Shown: one piece after another, positions 1 to 6,272 of the stretch | Layout: every line of letters begins with the position of its first letter | Numbering within the stretch: position 1 is the stretch's first letter | DNA from: Candidatus Omnitrophota bacterium | Lineage (GTDB): Bacteria; Omnitrophota; Gorgyraeia; B26-G9 | Assembly: GCA_022013205.1 (NCBI GenBank) | Contig: JAKLQT010000024.1 | Span: forward strand, 1-9,933 | Length of the DNA stretch: 9,933 bases | Reading direction: 5' to 3' | Program-made: the position numbers and the translations under genes | Notes under the pieces: generated by a model | The model's input: only the letters and a program-made list of their open reading frames with translations | Database searches by the model: none | What the model was told of the DNA's origin: nothing

Positions 1-284
1 AGATGATAAAACTGAAAAACAAACCCGATATCGCGGTTGCGAATAAGTGCCCTATCCCTATCTCTTATTGTATAAAGATTCCGCTCATTAAGCAATACCT
101 CTCCGGCAGACGGCTTATCCAGCCCGCTCAATAAATGCAGCAAGGTAGATTTCCCGGCGCCGGATGCCCCGAACAGGCTCAGGAATTCACTTTTCTGGAC
201 AGAAAGATTGATACCCTTTATCACATGAAGTTCAGCTTCCTGGTTTTTGTAATATTTATGCAATCCTTTTGCCTGTAATATCAT
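1..284 (-). CDS. lolD: LolD-like lipoprotein-releasing ABC transporter ATPase (3' part outside window)
   Basis: This is the ATP-binding subunit of the LolCDE-type complex, which extracts lipoproteins from the inner membrane for transfer to the outer membrane. Only the first 94 residues are in the window. They contain the Walker A loop GASGAGKST at residues 39-47, followed by LLSGLDKPSAGEV, typical of the LolD/MacB ATPase group, and a Q-loop in GFVFQFYH with Gln91. The start ATG at 284-282 overlaps the stop of the permease gene in an ATGA arrangement (4 bp), indicating translational coupling. Signature motif, Walker B and H-loop would lie beyond position 1 and cannot be checked. MacB- or FtsE-type ATPases share these motifs, but the adjoining LolC/E permease makes LolD the best call. 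Confidence 0.9.
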   Translation of the reverse strand, partial: MILQAKGLHKYYKNQEAELHVIKGINLSVQKSEFLSLFGASGAGKSTLLHLLSGLDKPSAGEVLLNERNLYTIRDRDRALIRNRDIGFVFQFYH

Positions 285-1501
285 TCGTAACGTAATGCCT
301 CTACTGTATTAAGCCTTGATGCCTGATAAGCCGGATAAAAAGTAGCCAGCAGCGTAATGCACATCGCGGCAGCTGTTATATAAACAACTTCAGTTGTCTG
401 AATCTTAACCGGTAATGTATTGATGTAATATACATCTTCCGGCAATGATATGAATTTATAAGTCTTAAGTATATAGGCCATGAACAATCCCCCAAGAGTC
501 CCGAGTATTGTTCCGATCAAACCAACAGACAGGCCAACCACGGTAAAAATAATTTTTATACTAGCAGCTGATGCCCCGATTGACCTAAGTATTCCGATAT
601 CTTTTGTTTTTTCCATAACCAGCATGATCAAAGTACTAACAATATTCAGTGAGGCAACCAGAACGATCAATGCCAGGATCACAAACATTGCCGTTTTCTC
701 AAGCTTTAACGCGTTGAAAAGGTTTCTGTTTAAATCCATCCATGTGCGCGTAAAGTAAGGAAAACCCAATTTATTTTGTATCTGCTTTTTTACCGCCTCA
801 GCCGCATCAATATTTTTTATTTTAACGCTGATACCGCTTACCAGAATCGGATTATCGGTAAAAACCTTGGCTTTTTCAAGAGAGATAAAAACTACCCCGG
901 TATCGTAATCATACATTTCACTTGAAAAAATCCCCACAACAGAAAAAGCATTCTCCCTTACCTTAGTAAGCTTGTTTTTATTCAGCTTGCCGGCTGAGAT
1001 CAGGCTAATCTGATCCCCGACTTCAAGAAGCAGCTTCTGGGCTAATATTTTTCCAATAATAATATTGCTGCCGCTTTTTAGATCCAGTGTTCCTTGTTTA
1101 ATGAATTGCTTTACCTGGGCAACCTGAGCTTCCATGTCCTCGTCAACTCCGCGCACAACAACAGAGGCCATTTGATCCTGGACAAGAAGTAAGCCTTGAG
1201 TGGAAACAAAAGGAGCGCAGGCAACAACACCATCGACTCCCTTAATATCCTCGATAACAGATGCTGCATCATCAAGCCCCCCAAGTTTATCAACAAGGAT
1301 ATGGCTGCTCGTGCCAATAATCCTATCCCGCAGTTCATGATCAAAACCGCTCATTACGCCTATGACAATGATCAATGCCGCGACACCTGTGGCAATACCT
1401 ACCACAGAAATCAGGCTGATAACTGAAATAAACCGCTCTTTACTGCGGCTAAAAAGATATTTAAACGCTATTTTAAATTCATAAGGCATATTGTTTACCA
1501 T
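281..1501 (-). CDS. lolC: LolC/LolE family lipoprotein-releasing ABC transporter permease
   Basis: This inner-membrane permease partners LolD in releasing outer-membrane lipoproteins. The 406 residues match the usual family length of about 400-415. Layout: first membrane helix at about 24-50 (SVISLISVVGIATGVAALI), a periplasmic MacB-like domain at about 55-265, then an FtsX-type domain with three helices at about 270-296, 316-346 and 370-390. Family landmarks are LKLEKTAMFVILALIVLVAS, the coupling segment MEKTKDIGILRSIGAS (296-311) and the C-terminal YPAYQASRLNTVEALRYE. The ATG at 1501 is used here; a second in-frame ATG at 1489 is equally plausible because neither has a clear Shine-Dalgarno. 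The gene lies 54 bp after lysS and overlaps lolD by 4 bp. Only one permease gene is visible, so it may act as a homodimer; a second copy could lie outside the window. LolC and LolE cannot be told apart here. Confidence 0.9.
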   Translation of the reverse strand: MVNNMPYEFKIAFKYLFSRSKERFISVISLISVVGIATGVAALIIVIGVMSGFDHELRDRIIGTSSHILVDKLGGLDDAASVIEDIKGVDGVVACAPFVSTQGLLLVQDQMASVVVRGVDEDMEAQVAQVKQFIKQGTLDLKSGSNIIIGKILAQKLLLEVGDQISLISAGKLNKNKLTKVRENAFSVVGIFSSEMYDYDTGVVFISLEKAKVFTDNPILVSGISVKIKNIDAAEAVKKQIQNKLGFPYFTRTWMDLNRNLFNALKLEKTAMFVILALIVLVASLNIVSTLIMLVMEKTKDIGILRSIGASAASIKIIFTVVGLSVGLIGTILGTLGGLFMAYILKTYKFISLPEDVYYINTLPVKIQTTEVVYITAAAMCITLLATFYPAYQASRLNTVEALRYE

Positions 1502-1555
1502 CAGTGAAGAAACAAGGCATTTAACTCATTTAAAAATAAAATGCTCCCCAAATTT

Positions 1556-3046
1556 TCAACTTTTTTCAGAATCACTTTTCGCTAAATTCTGCTTTGAATC
1601 CCCCACAGAATCCTGAGGCTCTGGTTTAAGCTGAGGAAAGAGTATCACATCTTTTATCGAGGACTGGTTGGTAAAAAGCATTACCAGCCGGTCGATTCCT
1701 ATCCCTAATCCGCCCGCAGGCGGCATGCCATACTCAAGCGCCTCAACAAAGTCCTCGTCAATATTTGAGCATTCCTCATCACTAGCCTGTGACAGAAAAC
1801 GCTCTCTCTGCTCCATGGGGTCATTAAGTTCAGAATAAGCATTGGCAATTTCCATTCCTCCCATAAAAAGTTCAAAACGCTCACTAAGTAACGGATCATC
1901 CTTTTTCTTCTTTGCCAGAGGACAAAGTTCTGTATATATATCGGTAATAAAAACCGGATGATTAGTCTGGAGTTTTTCTTCAATTAAATCACTGATCAGA
2001 TTCAGTATAAATGTCCGGCTGATCCTGCCCCCCTTTAATTCCACTTTTACGCCTTTTTTCTTAAGCTTTTCAAGCCATACTGTTTCCGCGTCATTCGGAT
2101 TAATATCAAAATTATCCCGCATAAGTTCGGCAAAAGAAACCTCTTCCCAATTACTCAGGTCTATTATCTGAGACTGGAAGGCAAGTTCTTTTTTTCCCAA
2201 TACATTAGCGATATGCATAATAATGCCCTTAACAAGCTCCATCATATCTTTATAGTCCGCATAGGCCGTATATACCTCGAGCATGGTAAACTCAGGGTTA
2301 TGCTTTTTGGAAAGCCCTTCATTGCGAAAGCTGCGGTTTATCTCGTAAACCTTTTCCAGATCACCAACAAGAAGTTTTTTTAGATATAATTCAGGCGCAA
2401 TTCGCAAAAATAAGTCCATATTCAAAGCCTCAAGATGTGTTTTAAACGGTTTTCCGGCCGCCCCCCCGGCAATGGAATGCATCATGGGAGTTTCAACCTC
2501 CAAATAATCTCTATCGTCGAGAAAATTACGGATCTCCTTGATTATTCGGCTTCTGGTAACAAAAACTTCTTTGACTTTTTCATTCGCGATTAAATCCAGA
2601 TAGCGCTTACGGTATCTAAGCTCAACATCTTTGAGCCCATGCCATTTCTCAGGCAGAGGACGTATACCTTTTGAAAGCAATTCCACTCCTTTGGCGAGAA
2701 TGGTCGCCTCATTTGTATGCGTCATAAAAAGCTCTCCGCTTAATCCGATGATATCTCCTACGTCAAGCTTTTTAAGAAAAGTGAAGTTGTCTTCTCCCAC
2801 AGTATCTTTTTTAATATAAAACTGAACTTTTCCGCTGCTATCTTTTATATCACCAAATATACTTTTGCCGTGAGCCCGAAGAGCCACTATCCTTCCTGCT
2901 GAGCTTACTTCCATATTTTCTCTAAAATTTTCCTTTATCCATAGTGCTGTATGTTTTTTAGGAAAACGCCCTCCATAAAGGCAAATACCTTCATTTTTCA
3001 AATCCTCAAGCTTCTTTATTCGCTGCTGCATTAGTTCATCAATCAT
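1556..3046 (-). CDS. lysS: Lysyl-tRNA synthetase, class II
   Basis: The enzyme charges tRNA-Lys with lysine using ATP in the cytoplasm. It has 496 residues, normal for bacterial LysRS. An OB-fold anticodon-binding domain (about 45-130) is followed by HGLKDVELRYRKRYLDLI (136-153). The class II core then shows motif 1 in FLDDRDYLEVETPMM (175-189), the LysRS segment LRIAPELYLKKLLVGDLEKVYEINR, motif 2 FRNEGLSKKHNPEFTMLEVY (240-259) and motif 3 GGLGIGIDRLVMLF (445-458). The chain ends FPQLKPE plus a polar tail of about 20 residues. The start ATG at 3046 has an AAGAGG Shine-Dalgarno (3055-3060) 8 nt upstream, and a perfect sigma70-like promoter lies further up. It is the first gene of an operon with lolC and lolD. 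No frameshift or missing catalytic motif is seen. Confidence 0.97.
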   Translation of the reverse strand: MIDELMQQRIKKLEDLKNEGICLYGGRFPKKHTALWIKENFRENMEVSSAGRIVALRAHGKSIFGDIKDSSGKVQFYIKKDTVGEDNFTFLKKLDVGDIIGLSGELFMTHTNEATILAKGVELLSKGIRPLPEKWHGLKDVELRYRKRYLDLIANEKVKEVFVTRSRIIKEIRNFLDDRDYLEVETPMMHSIAGGAAGKPFKTHLEALNMDLFLRIAPELYLKKLLVGDLEKVYEINRSFRNEGLSKKHNPEFTMLEVYTAYADYKDMMELVKGIIMHIANVLGKKELAFQSQIIDLSNWEEVSFAELMRDNFDINPNDAETVWLEKLKKKGVKVELKGGRISRTFILNLISDLIEEKLQTNHPVFITDIYTELCPLAKKKKDDPLLSERFELFMGGMEIANAYSELNDPMEQRERFLSQASDEECSNIDEDFVEALEYGMPPAGGLGIGIDRLVMLFTNQSSIKDVILFPQLKPEPQDSVGDSKQNLAKSDSEKS

Positions 3047-3137
3047 TATGGGGGCCTCTTTCTTTACTAATTAATCTTTTAAAATATGTCTAATCAATGA
3101 GTTGGGTAATTTTTTAGATTTTAATATTTATTGAATG

Positions 3138-3166
3138 ATTATATAACTTATAAATTATTGTGTCAA
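3138..3166 (-). promoter_or_regulatory. Perfect consensus sigma70 promoter of the lysS-lolC-lolD operon
   Basis: Read on the minus strand, TTGACA (3166-3161) and TATAAT (3143-3138) are separated by exactly 17 bp, a full 12/12 match to the sigma70 consensus. Transcription would start near 3131, leaving a leader of about 85 nt before the lysS ATG. The leader is AT-rich and no T-box or riboswitch fold was recognised in it. Confidence 0.85.
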
Positions 3167-3660
3167 GGGAAATGGCGCCCAAGCCGTAACCGCTTCGTAA
3201 CGGGCAGGGTTTCATTTCTCCGCGTGCAGCAACTGAAGATAAGCTGCTTTGGAGGATTTAATTAATTTATTTTATATAGGTTAAAATCAACTGGTTGCCC
3301 CGGAGACTGACAAGATTTCAATCAAGAATGAGTCAAAAAAGATGCTCTATAGTTGCTTAAGGCCCGGCAGTAATATCCCTAAAACTCAAGTTAATTACGG
3401 TGACGGTAAGGGGCAGGAAGCCCGTATCGTTATAGGTTAGACGGTTACGGCCAAAAGTGAAAAAGAAAAATAAGAAAGACGCAAGACGTTACCGTAAGAC
3501 GAAACGAGCATCGCCACCGATAAACGATAGACGAGTTATTTCCGCTATAACTCACCCCTTACCCACAATCCCGAATTAAAAATACTTACAATTTAAAGAG
3601 GTTATTGCCTGTATTTTATCCTATCACTTTTATTATTAGTAAGTTACGGTATTTTTACTA
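3167..3660. other. Gene-free divergent spacer with potential folded structure and AGACG heptads
   Basis: No open frame here has a ribosome binding site or recognisable product, and no tRNA or known RNA family was identified by eye. The stretch is less AT-rich than the flanks and full of complementary words. GGTAAGGGG (3405-3413) pairs with CCCCTTACC (3555-3563), enclosing TATCGTT (3425-3431) with AACGATA (3523-3529), TTACGG (3445-3450) with CCGTAA (3492-3497), and the hairpin GAGTTAT/ATAACTC (3533-3539/3547-3553). Heptads of the form NAAGACG occur at 3475-3481, 3482-3488 and 3495-3501, with ATAGACG at 3527-3533. A further hairpin GCAGC/GCTGC lies at 3226-3247. It may be a non-coding RNA or a decayed repeat element; neither strand can be favoured. 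Confidence 0.5.
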
Positions 3661-3669
3661 AGTTCGAGT

Positions 3670-3698
3670 TTGCTTTTTTCTTGTTTTAATGCTATACT
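3670..3698 (+). promoter_or_regulatory. Sigma70-like promoter of the HD-GYP gene
   Basis: TTGCTT (3670-3675) and TATACT (3693-3698) are spaced by 17 bp, and the -10 is preceded by TGC, an extended -10 element. The predicted transcription start is near 3705, giving a 5' leader of about 100 nt. A second TATAAT at 3773-3778 lies closer to the gene but lacks a good -35 box. Confidence 0.65.
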
Positions 3699-3803
3699 TT
3701 GCTAAGAGAGGAATTTTGCCATTATCTTTAAATTTGGAAACAAGTAAGAGTTAATTTTTTTTTGCCGTCTTATATAATTCTTTTAAAAAGATGGAGTTAA
3801 GTG

Positions 3804-4700
3804 ATGAATAGAACTCTCTGGCCTCAAATTGTATATGATATTGACGGAAACCTTCTTGTTGAAACCAGTCAGGATATTTCCGAAAAGGTTATAGAAAAAG
3901 TAATTGAACAAAATATGAAAACTTCTTCTCAGGTTCTCCTTTCTCAGACAAAAATCATCAATGATATTATTAAAAAAATTAATTCCGGGATCTACAAATT
4001 AATATTTAGCAATAAAGAAAATGCCTGTAAGGTTATTAATATCCTTGCCCAAACATCCTTTACTGAATTAATAATCCGGGAACTGGAAAATCTAAAGATT
4101 AATCTACCGGATACTTATAATCATATACTGGTAGTCGCGGCACTTTCTATTAAAATATGCCTTGATCTAAATAATGAGAATTTTGATACGCGCCGGACCG
4201 CGCAAATCGGCCTTGTCCATGATATCGGCAAATCCCGTCTCCCTGTTGAGATCATCGAAAAAGACAAACCGCTTACACATGAGGAATTCAAGATCATTCA
4301 AACGCATCCGTGGATTGATCACTTGCTTGTATCCCGCTATCTTAATACTACAAAGTCATTTGTGGCTAAAGCCGCACTATGTCATCACGAACGGCTTGAC
4401 GGCAGTGGTTATCCGCTAGGTATCGCGCGAATCAACAACTATGTGCAGACAATAATCCCCTGCGATATCTTTGACGCGCTGATAAGCCAACGGCCTTACC
4501 GCAGCGAACCTTTTACAGTCAGAGCCGCTCTTGATATTTTATTAGAAGAGTCAAAAAAAGGAAAGATAAGCAATAAGTTTGTAAAGTGCCTGATCAGTTA
4601 TTCAAGAAAAGATAAACCGCATTACGAGGATGTACAGCCTTCCCAAATAAACCGCGACCCCCCGCCCAGAATAAACTACTACGGAGTTCGGGAGAAATAA
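3804..4700 (+). CDS. HD-GYP domain protein, probable cyclic-di-GMP phosphodiesterase
   Basis: HD-GYP proteins hydrolyse cyclic-di-GMP with a di- or tri-metal centre. All landmarks of an active domain are visible in residues about 100-260: an early metal His (His107, in YNHILVV), the HD pair in HDIGK (139-143), His168 in QTHP, HHERLDGSGYP (194-204) and the following DIFDALISQRPYR. The first 95 or so residues form a separate, mostly helical N-terminal part that I do not recognise; it lacks a receiver aspartate pattern, signal peptide or membrane helix, so the protein looks cytoplasmic. I chose the ATG at 3804 because GGAG (3793-3796) sits 7 nt upstream; the GTG at 3801 would be only 4 nt away. 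The tail from about 270 is proline-rich and polar. The gene stands alone and converges on tilS. Confidence 0.88.
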   Translation: MNRTLWPQIVYDIDGNLLVETSQDISEKVIEKVIEQNMKTSSQVLLSQTKIINDIIKKINSGIYKLIFSNKENACKVINILAQTSFTELIIRELENLKINLPDTYNHILVVAALSIKICLDLNNENFDTRRTAQIGLVHDIGKSRLPVEIIEKDKPLTHEEFKIIQTHPWIDHLLVSRYLNTTKSFVAKAALCHHERLDGSGYPLGIARINNYVQTIIPCDIFDALISQRPYRSEPFTVRAALDILLEESKKGKISNKFVKCLISYSRKDKPHYEDVQPSQINRDPPPRINYYGVREK

Positions 4701-4724
4701 TACTGCGCTGTGATCGTCCATCAT

Positions 4725-4752
4725 CCTTCAGCTATCAGCTTTCAGTCTTCAG
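4725..4752. repeat. Heptamer short tandem repeat across the tilS stop codon
   Basis: Four consecutive 7-bp units end in CAG on the plus strand: CCTTCAG, CTATCAG, CTTTCAG and TCTTCAG. The last two units and part of the second encode the tilS C-terminus (the final residues KTES and the stop), and the rest lies in the 34-bp gap to the HD-GYP gene. The phase is exact, with no insertions between units. Confidence 0.75.
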
Positions 4753-6162
4753 CTTTTTTGCCTGAATTTTTAAAATCCGCTTTGTTTTTTTTGTGACCTT
4801 AAAAGGATCCCCAAGGCGTAAACCAATAACCCAGGCAATAATACCGCTGGAGACAACTAAGCCCGTACAATCCTTTTGCTTATCTTCAATCTTTTGATCG
4901 ATGAAAAATTTTTTTAGTTTCTTTTTCCCCTTATCTCCCAAAGGATAAAACAAGTCCCCTGTTTTTCTTAAGCGGACTTCTAAAGGCAAGGCCATTGTAT
5001 CAAGGTCAAAATACTCCACATTAGCAGAATGGTTTTTTAAATTTTTCTCCACTTTTGCCTTTTCCACTTTAGCTGCCTTAAGGCAAAGATTTAATTCAGG
5101 GATTCTAAGCTCCTTATCCAAATGCAGTATGCGCGAACCCATCTTAAATGATCGGGCGGTTTTTTTATTTTTTTCCCAAAAGCAGACAAACTCTCTAGAC
5201 TTTTCAACAAAAATATCCTTAGGCAGATCAAGATGTTTACCTTTCAAATCAAACTTGAGGATAAAATCATCGACGATTTGAACATGCTTAAAATCTATGC
5301 CGTTTAAATCGCCTTTTAAATCGCCGATGGCCTTGCGGATAACTCCGTAGCGCAAAACAAGCGGTAATTTTAAAAACAACTGTTTATTAACAAATAACCC
5401 CTTCTCCTTTTTAATGGTTACAATCTTAGCAAAAAATTTTTTTACCTTTTCCCGCAGTATGTCCTCAGTCTGTTTTGCTGTTTCTCCGATTCTAAAAATA
5501 TTCTCTTTTATCTGAGGGCTGTAATGCTTAAGCATAGGGATTATTTCAAGACGTACTTTATTTCGGAAATACTCTGTTTTTAAATTGCTTGAATCAATCA
5601 TGTATTTAATTTTGTTCTTTTTTAAATAATCCAGAATATCCTGCTTTTCTATCTCAAGCAGCGGGCGGATAAGCCTGAATTTTCTCAAGCGGCTTTCAAA
5701 CCTCATACCGCATAGACCATTTATTCCTGTGCCTCTTAACATACGCATAATAATAGTTTCCACCTGGTCATCTTTTGTATGAGCAAGAATAATTTTTTTA
5801 ATCTTATGAATATGGCAGTTATTTGTAAAGAACTTATAGCGCAGGTTACGCGCTGCTTCCTCAAGAGTTAGCTTCTCTTTGCCGGCAATCAGCTCAGTAG
5901 GTACAGAGCATTTATAAAAAGGGGCCTTCAGGCTTAAACTAAGCTTGTAAACAAACGCTTCTTCCGCGTCGGATTCAACGCCGCGCAGCTTATGATTAAC
6001 ATGAGCTATAAACAGCTTAAGCTTATACTTTTCCCGCAAATCCTTTAGGCAATGCAGCAAAAAAACAGAATCAGGGCCTCCGGAAACACATACCAAAAGC
6101 CGGTCACCCATTGCAAAGAGATTATGTTTTTTTATATCAGACAGAATTTTACCAATAATCAT
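4735..6162 (-). CDS. tilS: tRNA(Ile)-lysidine synthase
   Basis: TilS converts cytidine 34 of the CAU-anticodon tRNA-Ile to lysidine with ATP and lysine, so that it reads AUA. From the ATG at 6162 the protein has 475 residues. The N-type PP-loop SGGPDS is at 27-32, followed by HVNHKLRG (54-61), the family motif HTKDDQVET (128-136) and RNKVR (200-204). The C-terminal TilS domain at about 393-465 contains LEVRLRKTGDLFYPLG, KKLKKFFIDQKI and FKVTKKTKRIL. The ATG at 6162 places the PP-loop as in other TilS proteins. A TTG start at 6201 would add 13 residues lying inside the hppA terminator, so it was rejected. There is no clear Shine-Dalgarno. The segment KVEKAKVEK (about 365-373) is a lysine-rich insertion in the linker, and the last residues are encoded by a heptamer repeat. 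Confidence 0.93.
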   Translation of the reverse strand: MIIGKILSDIKKHNLFAMGDRLLVCVSGGPDSVFLLHCLKDLREKYKLKLFIAHVNHKLRGVESDAEEAFVYKLSLSLKAPFYKCSVPTELIAGKEKLTLEEAARNLRYKFFTNNCHIHKIKKIILAHTKDDQVETIIMRMLRGTGINGLCGMRFESRLRKFRLIRPLLEIEKQDILDYLKKNKIKYMIDSSNLKTEYFRNKVRLEIIPMLKHYSPQIKENIFRIGETAKQTEDILREKVKKFFAKIVTIKKEKGLFVNKQLFLKLPLVLRYGVIRKAIGDLKGDLNGIDFKHVQIVDDFILKFDLKGKHLDLPKDIFVEKSREFVCFWEKNKKTARSFKMGSRILHLDKELRIPELNLCLKAAKVEKAKVEKNLKNHSANVEYFDLDTMALPLEVRLRKTGDLFYPLGDKGKKKLKKFFIDQKIEDKQKDCTGLVVSSGIIAWVIGLRLGDPFKVTKKTKRILKIQAKKLKTES

Positions 6163-6172
6163 ATTAATAGCA

Positions 6173-6201
6173 TATATAAAAAAATATGGAGTAGCAAGCA
6201 A
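6173..6201 (-). promoter_or_regulatory. Candidate tilS promoter inside the hppA terminator
   Basis: On the minus strand TTGCTT (6201-6196) and TATATA (6178-6173) are 17 bp apart. The -10 box begins at the end of the terminator T-tract and the -35 box lies in its loop. Initiation 6-8 bp after the -10 would fall within a few bases of the tilS ATG at 6162, so the message could be almost leaderless, which agrees with the missing Shine-Dalgarno. Confidence 0.5.
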
Positions 6202-6230
6202 ATATTTACCCCAAGGCTGCTACCCCATAT
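6178..6230 (-). terminator. Rho-independent terminator of hppA
   Basis: Read on the minus strand, ATATGGGGTAGC (6230-6219) pairs with GCTACTCCATAT (6195-6184) over 12 bp with a single G-U wobble, closing a 23-nt loop. Seven T residues follow (6184-6178, the first shared with the stem). It begins 26 nt after the hppA stop codon. The opposite strand has no T-tract, so the terminator is one-directional. Confidence 0.85.
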
Positions 6231-6252
6231 AATTAAGCAATAAGTTACAAAC

Positions 6253-6272
6253 TAGTTTATTTAAATAAACTA
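6253..6272. repeat. 20-bp perfect palindrome over the hppA stop codon
   Basis: TAGTTTATTT is followed directly by its reverse complement AAATAAACTA. The palindrome covers the last hppA codons and the TAA stop at 6257-6259. It is purely AT-rich apart from two G-C pairs and has no loop, so as RNA it would be weak; as DNA it could be a cruciform or a binding site, or chance. Confidence 0.6.

Noticed and set aside
480..758. Plus-strand open frame inside the LolC/E gene
   Set aside because: It is antisense to a well-supported membrane protein gene and its translation has no family resemblance.
3047..3137. T-box or lysine riboswitch in the lysS leader
   Set aside because: The leader is short and AT-rich, with no T-box sequence or stable stem.
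3440..3505. Possible cyclic-di-GMP riboswitch upstream of the HD-GYP gene, suggested by GACGCAAGAC
   Set aside because: The remaining conserved parts of the aptamer are missing, and the segment lies upstream of the predicted promoter rather than in the leader.
3475..3533. CRISPR-like array suggested by repeated AGACG words
   Set aside because: Units are only 7 bp, adjacent and degenerate, with no spacers and no cas genes.
3801..3803. GTG start for the HD-GYP gene
   Set aside because: It is only 4 nt after the GGAG, while the adjacent ATG at 3804 has a 7-nt spacing.
6163..6201. TTG start that would lengthen TilS by 13 residues
   Set aside because: The extension lies in the hppA terminator and the candidate tilS promoter, and the ATG at 6162 already gives the normal N-terminus.
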